Positions 25,393 to 32,877 of a stretch of 64,000 bases of DNA are shown here, piece after piece. The translations under genes and the position numbers were made by a program. Source of the DNA: UBA4416 sp038327195 (GTDB lineage: Bacteria > Bacteroidota > Bacteroidia > B-17B0 > Aurantibacillaceae); contig JBBQKU010000002.1 in assembly GCA_038327195.1 (NCBI GenBank), positions 123,686 through 187,685 of the forward strand. The letters run 5' to 3'. The first letter of the stretch is position 1. Each line of letters starts with the position of its first letter. The notes beneath the pieces are model-generated. The model made no database searches. It worked only from the letters and a program-made list of their open reading frames with translations, and was not told the DNA's origin.

Positions 25393-27393
25393 CTAATAAT
25401 TTATTAACGTCAATAGCTTTTCTTTAAACCGTTCTTTAGGTAAAAAGTTAATTTCTAAATCAGCATTCATTGGCACAGGTGTATCTAAACTTCCTTCACG
25501 CATTACAGGCGCATCTAAATATTCAAAACAATGTTCAGTAATCAATGCGCTTAATTCGCCACCAATACCTCCAGTTAAAGTGTCTTCATGCAAAATAAAG
25601 GCCCGTCCAGTTTTTTTAACTGATGTGTAAATAGCTTCAACATCTAACGGTGCTAGTGTTCTTAAGTCAATTAAATCTGCACTTATTTCTGGATGCGCTT
25701 CTAATAATTCAATACCCCAATGTACACCTAAGCCATAAGTTACAATCGTTACTGATTTACCTTCTTTTACTAAGCGAGCTTTTCCAAAAGGAATGGTATA
25801 ATACTCATCTAAAATATCTTCATTAATACTTCTATATAAACCTTTGTGCTCAAAAAACATAACAGGGTTAGGATCTTCAAAAGATGCTAATAATAAACCT
25901 TTTGCATCACTCGGAAATGCAGGATATGCAATTTTTAATCCTGGTGTTTTAAAAAACCATGCTTCGTTACTTTGACTATGAAATGGACCTGCAGCAACTC
26001 CTGCACCTGTTGGCATTCTAACTACAACGTCAGCATTTTGTCCCCAACGGTAATGAGATTTTGCAAGGTTATTTATAATTTGAGTCATTCCTTCTGTTAC
26101 AAAATCAGCAAATTGCATTTCTACCATTGCTTTATGTTTATTGATGGATAAACCAAAACCAGTTCCTAAAATTGCAGATTCACACAATGGTGTATTTCTA
26201 ACTCTTCCTTTTCCAAACTCTTCAACAAAACCTTCTGTAATTTTAAAAACGCCACCATAATCTGCAATATCTTGTCCCATTAAAACTAAGTTACTGTGTT
26301 TGCGCATAGCTAAACGCATACCATCACTGATGGCGTCAATTAAACGTTTATTTGTTTTTGTGCCATTATTATTAGATGTATCTTCAATGGTGCAAGGCAT
26401 ATACATTTCTGATAATTCTTTTTGAGTATCAGGAGGTGGTAATTTTTCAGTTCCGGATTTTTCTAAACCAGATTCAATTTCGTTTTTAATTTCTGCACGA
26501 AGGGTTTCAATCATTGTTTCTGTTAAAACACCTTCGTCAATTAAAAATTTCTCAAACGTATTAACAGGATCTTTTCTTCCCCAAATATCAAATAATTCTT
26601 TAGGGACATATTTTGTACCTGAAGCTTCTTCATGCCCACGCATACGGAAAGTAACGCATTCTAATAAAACTGGGCGAGGATTTTCACGAATTGATTCAGC
26701 TAAATTTTTAATAGTTTCGTAAACTTTCAATACATTATTTCCATCAATCGAAATCCCTTCAATGCCATAACCAATGGCTTTATCAGCAAATGATTTACAT
26801 TTAAATTGTTCATTGCTTGGGGTTGATAAACCGTATCCATTATTTTCAATTATAAAAATAACAGGTAAATCCCAAACAGCCGCCGTATTTATACTTTCAT
26901 GAAAATCTCCTTCACTTGCTCCACCATCACCACTAAATACAACGGTTACTTTTTTGTCGTCGCGTAATTTATTCCCTAACGCAATTCCATCAGCAACACC
27001 TAATTGTGGACCCAAATGCGAAATCATTCCAACAATATGGTATTCTTGAGTTCCAAAATGAAAACTTCTATCACGACCTTGCGTGAAACCACTTGGCTTA
27101 CCTGTAAATTGTGAAAACAATCTATGCATAGGAATTCCGCGCGTTGTAAACACACCTAAATTGCGATGCATCGGCAAAATAAATTCATCATTATTTAATG
27201 CTGTTGCAACACCAACTGAAATTGCTTCTTGACCAATTCCACTAAACCATTTTGAAATTCGTCCTTGACGCAATAAAAGAAGCATTTTTTCTTCAATCAT
27301 ACGAGGAGTTAAAATGTTTTTATATAGCGTTAAAAGCGTATCATCTTTTTGTTTTCGTCTATCAAACTTAATTGGAGTTTCGGCTGTAATCAT
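25393..27393 (-). CDS. 2-oxoacid dehydrogenase E1, fused alpha and beta subunits
   Basis: 666 residues. The alpha part (1-350) carries the thiamine diphosphate motif SGDGGASEGDFHESIN ending at IIENN and the loop RMRGHEEASG. The beta part (about 365-666) has NKRLIDAISDGMRLAMRKHS, GQDIADYGGVFKITEGF, ESAILGTGFGLSINKHKAM and LHEDTLTGGIGGELSALI. It decarboxylates a 2-oxoacid (branched-chain or pyruvate) and passes the acyl group to a lipoyl E2. The fusion is typical of Bacteroidota; the substrate cannot be told from sequence. E2 and E3 are not in the window. Confidence 0.93.
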   Translation of the reverse strand: MITAETPIKFDRRKQKDDTLLTLYKNILTPRMIEEKMLLLLRQGRISKWFSGIGQEAISVGVATALNNDEFILPMHRNLGVFTTRGIPMHRLFSQFTGKPSGFTQGRDRSFHFGTQEYHIVGMISHLGPQLGVADGIALGNKLRDDKKVTVVFSGDGGASEGDFHESINTAAVWDLPVIFIIENNGYGLSTPSNEQFKCKSFADKAIGYGIEGISIDGNNVLKVYETIKNLAESIRENPRPVLLECVTFRMRGHEEASGTKYVPKELFDIWGRKDPVNTFEKFLIDEGVLTETMIETLRAEIKNEIESGLEKSGTEKLPPPDTQKELSEMYMPCTIEDTSNNNGTKTNKRLIDAISDGMRLAMRKHSNLVLMGQDIADYGGVFKITEGFVEEFGKGRVRNTPLCESAILGTGFGLSINKHKAMVEMQFADFVTEGMTQIINNLAKSHYRWGQNADVVVRMPTGAGVAAGPFHSQSNEAWFFKTPGLKIAYPAFPSDAKGLLLASFEDPNPVMFFEHKGLYRSINEDILDEYYTIPFGKARLVKEGKSVTIVTYGLGVHWGIELLEAHPEISADLIDLRTLAPLDVEAIYTSVKKTGRAFILHEDTLTGGIGGELSALITEHCFEYLDAPVMREGSLDTPVPMNADLEINFLPKERFKEKLLTLINY

Positions 27394-27431
27394 TTGTAAT
27401 AAATTTTGTAGCGAAAATAGGTATTTTAGGT

Positions 27432-27439
27432 TATTTTTG
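27432..27439 (+). promoter_or_regulatory. -7 box TATTTTTG before the glycosyltransferase gene
   Basis: Exact TAnnTTTG match 10 bases upstream of the ATG. A TTTG at 27405-27408 lies 23 bases upstream, slightly far for the -33 box. Confidence 0.45.
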
Positions 27440-27449
27440 AGGATAAATA

Positions 27450-28916
27450 ATGAATAAATTACAACAAATAATTAATAATAAATGGTTCCCCTTTTTATTT
27501 GCTATTGTTGCTGTTGGAATAAGTGTTTTTCAGCATTATAGAATTTTTAATTTAGATTTTATTGGCGTTCATACTTGGCGACAAACTCAAACCCAAACAG
27601 TTATTTTGAATTTTGCCTATCATGATTTTAATATTTTTAATCCAACAATTAATGATATAACCAATAATAATGGTTTATATAGAATGGAATTTCCTTTAAT
27701 GCAATGGATAATTGCTATTTTTTATAAAATTTTCGGAAATCATTTAATAATTACCAGAATTTTTGTTTTTATAGTTACATTTTGTTCAGTTCTTGCAATT
27801 TATAAAACAGCCAATATTTTAACTTCTAACAAAATTTATGGTTTTATTTTAGCATGGCTATTTCTTTTTTCTCCCATTATTTACTATTATTCTGTAAATC
27901 CAATTCCTGATAATATGGCTTTATGCTTTGCTATTTGGTCATTATATTTTTGGATAAAACATTTAAAAATTGAAACTACTTATACATTTATTTTAAGCTC
28001 TATTTTCTTAGCTTTTAGTATCGCTTTAAAATTACCATTTATTGTTTTTGGAGGAATGTATTTATCAAAATTTATTTCAAAAAAAACAGATTTAAAATAT
28101 AATTTGCGTTATATATATATACCTTTTTTAATTTGTCTCCCATCAATTATTTGGTATTTTTCTGTGATAACATCTTGGACTGGAAATGGTGTTGTTGCCG
28201 GTATGCTAGATAACAATGCTAATATTAATGAGCTATTTGATATCTTTCAATTTAATTTAATTTCTACTGTTCCGGAATTGTTAGTTAATTATGCGACTCT
28301 TCCAATTTTTATTATTGGATGTGTAATTCTTATTAAACATATTAATTTAAAAAACAAGATACATTCTACTTTTTTATTTGTGTCATTATTAACCTCGTTT
28401 TATTTTTTTTATGAAATTAATATGATTGCTAGAGTTCACGATTATTATTTATTTCCATTTTTGCCTTTATTATTTATAATAATTTTAATTGGTGTAAGGT
28501 TTGTGATCGAATCTAAAATAATATTTTATAAATATTTGTTATTACTTACAATCCTATCTTGCCCATTTACAGCATATTTAAGATGCAATATCCGTTGGAA
28601 TATTTATGATCCAGGAACTACTAAAGAATTTGTTCTTTATAAAAATAAAATACAATCTGTTTTGCCTATTCACGCTAAAGTTATTGTTGATAATGATCCA
28701 AGCAATTGTATTAAACTTTATTATTTGAACAGAAAAGGCTGGGGATTTTCAAAAAATACATTGACGAAAAATACTGTATTAGAAAGAATTAAAGTTGGAG
28801 CAAATTACATTTGTTTTGATTCTAAACTTGATAAAGATGCTGAAATTGTTGAATGTTTAGATTCCTTAGTATTAAATATCCCGCCTATAAAAATATATAA
28901 ATTAAAACAACCATGA
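27450..28916 (+). CDS. polytopic membrane glycosyltransferase, GT39/ArnT-like
   Basis: 488 residues with about eleven hydrophobic helices. The first loop carries LDFIGVHTWRQTQTQTVILNF, the acidic/aromatic loop typical of the GT39/GT83 (GT-C fold) enzymes that use polyprenyl-phosphate sugars on the periplasmic side. The C-terminal 100 residues are a small soluble domain. Acceptor and donor are unknown. It overlaps the next gene by 4 bp (ATGA), so it is translated with a GH16 hydrolase. Confidence 0.8.
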   Translation: MNKLQQIINNKWFPFLFAIVAVGISVFQHYRIFNLDFIGVHTWRQTQTQTVILNFAYHDFNIFNPTINDITNNNGLYRMEFPLMQWIIAIFYKIFGNHLIITRIFVFIVTFCSVLAIYKTANILTSNKIYGFILAWLFLFSPIIYYYSVNPIPDNMALCFAIWSLYFWIKHLKIETTYTFILSSIFLAFSIALKLPFIVFGGMYLSKFISKKTDLKYNLRYIYIPFLICLPSIIWYFSVITSWTGNGVVAGMLDNNANINELFDIFQFNLISTVPELLVNYATLPIFIIGCVILIKHINLKNKIHSTFLFVSLLTSFYFFYEINMIARVHDYYLFPFLPLLFIIILIGVRFVIESKIIFYKYLLLLTILSCPFTAYLRCNIRWNIYDPGTTKEFVLYKNKIQSVLPIHAKVIVDNDPSNCIKLYYLNRKGWGFSKNTLTKNTVLERIKVGANYICFDSKLDKDAEIVECLDSLVLNIPPIKIYKLKQP

Positions 28917-30154
28917 AAATGTTTAAATTTTTGTTATTCATTCCATTATTTTGTAATTCCCAAGTATCTTGGCAAATAAAATCAAACGAAAGTGTAAAAT
29001 GGTATTATCAATTTGGAGACGAATTTAATTCTAAATCCCTTGATAATAAAAAATGGATTAATGGTTTACCTTGGGGCAATGTTATAATGAATCAAGATCT
29101 AATTTTCGTTGAAAAAAATGTTGAATTTTCTGATGGCTTAGCTAAGTTTATATCTAATAAAGAAGATTATAAAGTTAAATTACAACCTTGGGAAATTGAT
29201 TCAGCTTATTTGAAGAAATCGAAAACTGATTTACCAAATCAAGTTTATACCGCAAAATATACAGCCGGTTTAATAACCTCAAAACAAAAATTTAAGTATG
29301 GGTATTTTGAAATTCGTTTTAAAAGTACAGGACAAAAAGGAACCTGGCCAGCTTTTTGGCTCTATGGCGGTGAACCAAATGAAGAAATTGATTTTTTTGA
29401 ATTGAAAGGTGAAATGAATAATAAAATTCACGTTGATGTTCACTGTAAAGATGGTTGTGCAAATTATAGAGGAGGATTTCTTAATTTAAAGCGAGGTTGG
29501 GGCACATGGGTAAATACTAAAAATAATTTGGAAGATGGTTGGAACATTGTTTCTGGCGAATGGCAAAAAGGTTATATTAAATGGTTTTTAAATGGCCAGC
29601 CAATGGCTTATTTTAATGGTGAATTAAAGACTGAACAAATTTTAATTATAAATAATTCCATTGCAAATAATAACGGTGCCTTTAATCCTGGCCCTGATGA
29701 AACAACAAAATGGCCAAATTCATTTGATGTGGATTATGTTAGAGTTTGGAGTCAAGTTGATTCAAATCTTCTAAATAATTATAAGGAATTTAAAAACACT
29801 GATCAAACGCTTTTAAATGAGAAATTATATCAAACTGATATTAAGAAAAAAGAAAATTTTGTTTATAATAGTAAGCACTTAAATTCAGAATTAGGTTTTA
29901 TTTCATTACTCCCAATATTATATAATAAGTATAGTATTTCAATTCAAGGAAAAAAATTAGGCAGAATTCAAGTAGATGTTTTAAATAATCAAAACATTAA
30001 AGTTACAGGCTTTAGTTTGGAAAATGTTGAATATTATGTTTTGGATTTAAGCGCATTACCAACAGGAGCATATAAAATTATAATATCTGTTTTAAATCAA
30101 ACTCTTACGCATGAAATTCCAGTCATAAACCCTGATAAAATTGGAGAACAATGA
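28913..30154 (+). CDS. glycoside hydrolase family 16 protein
   Basis: 413 residues. The signal peptide is near LFIPLFCNSQ. The GH16 beta-jellyroll (about 30-285) has the catalytic EIDFFE motif: nucleophile E158, D160, acid/base E163, in front of the cleft strand with GTWPAFWLYGG. The C-terminal 125 residues look like a T9SS-type or carbohydrate-binding sandwich. GH16 enzymes cut beta-1,3/1,4-glucans, agars or carrageenans; which one is not clear. It overlaps the GT gene before it and the tiny gene after it. Confidence 0.88.
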   Translation: MKMFKFLLFIPLFCNSQVSWQIKSNESVKWYYQFGDEFNSKSLDNKKWINGLPWGNVIMNQDLIFVEKNVEFSDGLAKFISNKEDYKVKLQPWEIDSAYLKKSKTDLPNQVYTAKYTAGLITSKQKFKYGYFEIRFKSTGQKGTWPAFWLYGGEPNEEIDFFELKGEMNNKIHVDVHCKDGCANYRGGFLNLKRGWGTWVNTKNNLEDGWNIVSGEWQKGYIKWFLNGQPMAYFNGELKTEQILIINNSIANNNGAFNPGPDETTKWPNSFDVDYVRVWSQVDSNLLNNYKEFKNTDQTLLNEKLYQTDIKKKENFVYNSKHLNSELGFISLLPILYNKYSISIQGKKLGRIQVDVLNNQNIKVTGFSLENVEYYVLDLSALPTGAYKIIISVLNQTLTHEIPVINPDKIGEQ

Positions 30155-30270
30155 TGCAAACAATTTTAGTATACATAATTTTAGTTGGAGCTTTAAGTTT
30201 TATTGCTTTCAAAATTTATAGGTCATTTACGAAAAAAAAGTGTGATGATAAAGATTGCGGTTGCGACTAG
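30151..30270 (+). CDS. FeoB-associated Cys-rich membrane protein (39 residues)
   Basis: ATGs at 30151 and 30154 overlap the stop of the GH16 gene (ATGATG around TGA). The product is a single membrane helix (ILVYIILVGALSFIAFKIY) followed by a short basic stretch and a cysteine cluster, KKKCDDKDCGCD. This is the layout of the FeoB-associated Cys-rich family, thought to take part in iron transport or sensing. No feoB is in the window. The dusB frame starts inside or just after it, so it is easily missed in automated gene calling. Confidence 0.75.
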   Translation: MMQTILVYIILVGALSFIAFKIYRSFTKKKCDDKDCGCD

Positions 30271-30285
30271 ATGCAAATAAATGCC

Positions 30286-30293
30286 TACCTTTG
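30286..30293 (+). promoter_or_regulatory. -7 box TACCTTTG at the dusB start
   Basis: Exact TAnnTTTG match. It overlaps the only in-frame TTG (30291) that could start dusB. If it is a working promoter, transcription would begin near 30298-30302 and the TTG would not be in the message. Confidence 0.4.
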
Positions 30294-31289
30294 TGCATCG
30301 TAAAAATTGCAAATATTGAATTAGGGGAATTTCCATTATTGCTTGCTCCTATGGAGGATGTAAGTGATCCTCCTTTTCGATATGTGTGCAAACAATATGG
30401 CGCAGATTTAATGTATACTGAATTTATTAGTAGTGAAGGTTTAATTAGAGACGCCATAAAAAGTCGTAAAAAATTAGATATTTTCGATTACGAAAAACCA
30501 ATTGGTATTCAAATTTTTGGTGGCGACGAAGAAGCAATGGCGATGTCAGCAAAAATTGTAGATGCTTGTCAACCTGATTTATTAGATATTAATTTTGGAT
30601 GTCCAGTAAAAAAAGTTGTTTGTAAAGGAGCAGGAGCTGGTGTTTTGAAAGATGTTGATTTAATGGTGCGATTAACAAAAGCAGTTGTTAAATCAACTAA
30701 TTTACCTGTAACAGTAAAAACACGTTTAGGATGGGATGATAATTCAATTAATATTTTGGAAGTTGCAGAACGATTGCAAGATGTTGGTATAAAGGCTTTA
30801 ACTGTTCATGGTAGAACACGTGCTCAAATGTATAAAGGTTCTGCAAATTGGAAGTATATAGCAGATGTTAAAAATAATCCGCGAATGCATATTCCTATTT
30901 TTGGTAATGGAGATATTACTTCTCCAGAAAAAGCTTTGGAGTACAAAAATACTTATGGTTTGGATGGAATGATGATAGGTCGTGCAAGCATAGGCTATCC
31001 TTGGATTTTTAATGAAATAAAACATTATTTAAATACTGGTACTCACTTAGCAAAACCAACTATTCAAAATAGGGTTGAGGTATGTTTATCTCACTTTGAA
31101 AAATCGATAGAGTGGAAAGGCCCAAAATTAGGCGTTTTAGAAATGCGCCCACATTACACAAATTATTTTAAAGGAATTGATCACTTCAAAGAAACAAGAA
31201 TGAAATTGGTAACAACAGAAAATATTGAAGAGATTAAACAAATTTTATTTGAAATTCCTGAAAAATATTCAAATAGTATAATGCTTTAA
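30291..31289 (+). CDS. dusB: tRNA-dihydrouridine synthase
   Basis: Reduces uridine to dihydrouridine in tRNA using FMN and NADPH. Motifs: LLLAPMEDVSDPPFR (FMN site), MYTEFISSEGLIRD, LDINFGCPVKKVVCKGAGAG with the catalytic Cys, VTVKTRLGWDD, VHGRTRAQMYKGSANW, and IPIFGNGDITSPEKA then MIGRASIGYPWIF. The family start VKIxNIELGEF is preceded by ATC (30297) and, two codons earlier, TTG (30291). An in-frame TTG at 30255 would add 12 more residues unlike the family. I give the TTG 30291 start, but ATC at 30297 fits the expected N-terminus best. Confidence 0.93.
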   Translation: MCIVKIANIELGEFPLLLAPMEDVSDPPFRYVCKQYGADLMYTEFISSEGLIRDAIKSRKKLDIFDYEKPIGIQIFGGDEEAMAMSAKIVDACQPDLLDINFGCPVKKVVCKGAGAGVLKDVDLMVRLTKAVVKSTNLPVTVKTRLGWDDNSINILEVAERLQDVGIKALTVHGRTRAQMYKGSANWKYIADVKNNPRMHIPIFGNGDITSPEKALEYKNTYGLDGMMIGRASIGYPWIFNEIKHYLNTGTHLAKPTIQNRVEVCLSHFEKSIEWKGPKLGVLEMRPHYTNYFKGIDHFKETRMKLVTTENIEEIKQILFEIPEKYSNSIML

Positions 31290-31292
31290 ATT

Positions 31293-31637
31293 TTATTCAA
31301 ATGGTTTACGTTCATATTGGCAACAAGATTCTAACTTGTCATAAGCGTAATCATCACCATAATACTTATCATTATCATAGCCTGATTTTGCAATAATTTG
31401 TTGAATTTGATCAAGCTTAACTTTTGTTGTGTCAAATGTTACAGTCATTAATTTGGATTCAACATCCCATTTTTTTTCAGTTACTCCTTCTATTCCTGAT
31501 GCATTTTCAATTGTTTTTTTACACTTTTCACAATTGCCCCAAACCTTAAATGTTTCTGTTTTTAAGGGAGAATTAGTTGTACAAGAAAAAAGAAACGTAA
31601 GAACTAAAGCGGAAAAAAAATGTATTTTAAAATTCAT
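31293..31637 (-). CDS. lipoprotein with heavy-metal-associated domain
   Basis: 114 residues: a lipobox LFSC (Cys 19), then a ferredoxin-like HMA domain with GNCEKCKK (C36, C39) as the metal-binding pair, MTVTFDTTKVKLDQIQQIIAKSGYD closing the fold, and a C-terminal tail with two more Cys (LESCCQY). It probably binds copper, zinc or mercury on the periplasmic side of a membrane. It is convergent with dusB, 3 bp apart. Confidence 0.85.
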   Translation of the reverse strand: MNFKIHFFSALVLTFLFSCTTNSPLKTETFKVWGNCEKCKKTIENASGIEGVTEKKWDVESKLMTVTFDTTKVKLDQIQQIIAKSGYDNDKYYGDDYAYDKLESCCQYERKPFE

Positions 31638-31695
31638 TTGTTGTTGTTTTTATAATAAGGGTTTATAAAGTTAATGTTTTAGTTAAATAAATGCA

Positions 31696-32307
31696 TTATA
31701 ATGTTGAAAAATTGTAATTAAATTTTAAAAAATGCTCTATATAAAGAGGCAAGGTGTGTTTTAAATTTCGTTCAGCTTTTAGATTGTCATGAAAAACAAT
31801 AATACTGCCATTTCTTGTGTATTTTATGCTATTATCTAAACAAGTTTCAGGATTAATATTAATATTATAATCATGACTTAAAACATCCCAAAACACAATT
31901 TTGTAATTGGTAGAAAGAAACTTGAATTGCGATACTTTTATTCTACCATATGGTGGCCTAAATAGCTTAGAATTAACGTGTTTATTGCATTCTTCAACAT
32001 TTTTGAAATACAATTTATTCTTTGTTTTCCAGCCTTTTAAATGATTTTGAGTATGGTTTCCAGTTTTATGACCTTCAACAATTATCCTTTTATATAAATC
32101 AGGGTACTTAGTAATATTTTCACCAACACAAAAAAAAGTAGCTTTGATTTTATATTTTTTTAATATGTCAAGCACCCAAGGTGTTAATTCTGGTATTGGC
32201 CCGTCATCAAATGTTAAATAAATAGTTGGTTCAACGGTTTCTATTCGCCAAACGGAGTCTTTAAATATGCTTCGAATAATTTTAGGCGGTCTCGTTAAAA
32301 ATTGCAT
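31696..32307 (-). CDS. polysaccharide deacetylase family protein (NodB fold)
   Basis: 203 residues. NodB motifs: LTFDDGP (D34, D35), GNHTQNH (H85, H89), LFRPPYG, and a DVLSHDYN / IVFHDN end. These enzymes remove acetyl groups from GlcNAc-type sugars in glycans. There is no signal peptide or membrane anchor, so the location is uncertain; Bacteroidota members of this short type are often predicted as cytoplasmic. Confidence 0.88.
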   Translation of the reverse strand: MQFLTRPPKIIRSIFKDSVWRIETVEPTIYLTFDDGPIPELTPWVLDILKKYKIKATFFCVGENITKYPDLYKRIIVEGHKTGNHTQNHLKGWKTKNKLYFKNVEECNKHVNSKLFRPPYGRIKVSQFKFLSTNYKIVFWDVLSHDYNININPETCLDNSIKYTRNGSIIVFHDNLKAERNLKHTLPLYIEHFLKFNYNFSTL

Positions 32308-32531
32308 GAATCACAGTTTTTTTGCTAAGTTACCAATATCAATATCATTTCAAAATAGGATATGTTTAAATTTTTCAAAGTTTTATTTTTCAAAGTCTGA
32401 GGTTATAAATTACTTATTCACTCAACCAAACTTACGTCTCAACTATCAGGAATATTGTTTTAAAAAATGTGCAAAATAATGGATATTACAATTAGTACAT
32501 TTACTAAAAATGTTTATAATATATCTCTAAA

Positions 32532-32873
32532 ATGAAAAAATCGATTATTTTATCAGCAGCCTTAATTTGCACTCTTCATGTTTCATTTTTTGCGCAATCA
32601 AACTCCCCAGTTATTCCTCCAAGTGAAGCACCTCATGGTTATACTTATGATTTCGATAAAGTAAATGCAATTATTATTGAAAGATTAGTTAAGCCTAGTT
32701 CTGCAAATGAAATTGCAAGTGTTTTAATTGCAGAAATCAGTTTTCCAAAATTAGTTAAAGGAACTGAAATAGATCAAGAATATAAAAAGAACATCGTTAA
32801 GTGGATTGAATCTCATCAAGCGCTGATTATTTCTACATTCAAAAACAGAAATGATATTGTTCAATCTTATTAA
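32532..32873 (+). CDS. small exported protein of unknown function
   Basis: 113 residues with a signal peptide ending at SFFAQ. The mature part is partly helical (IASVLIAEISFPKLVKG, NIVKWIESHQALI) with no recognised motif. It is followed 4 bp later by the large T9SS type B protein, so the two may form an operon. Confidence 0.65.
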   Translation: MKKSIILSAALICTLHVSFFAQSNSPVIPPSEAPHGYTYDFDKVNAIIIERLVKPSSANEIASVLIAEISFPKLVKGTEIDQEYKKNIVKWIESHQALIISTFKNRNDIVQSY

Positions 32874-32877
32874 TTAT

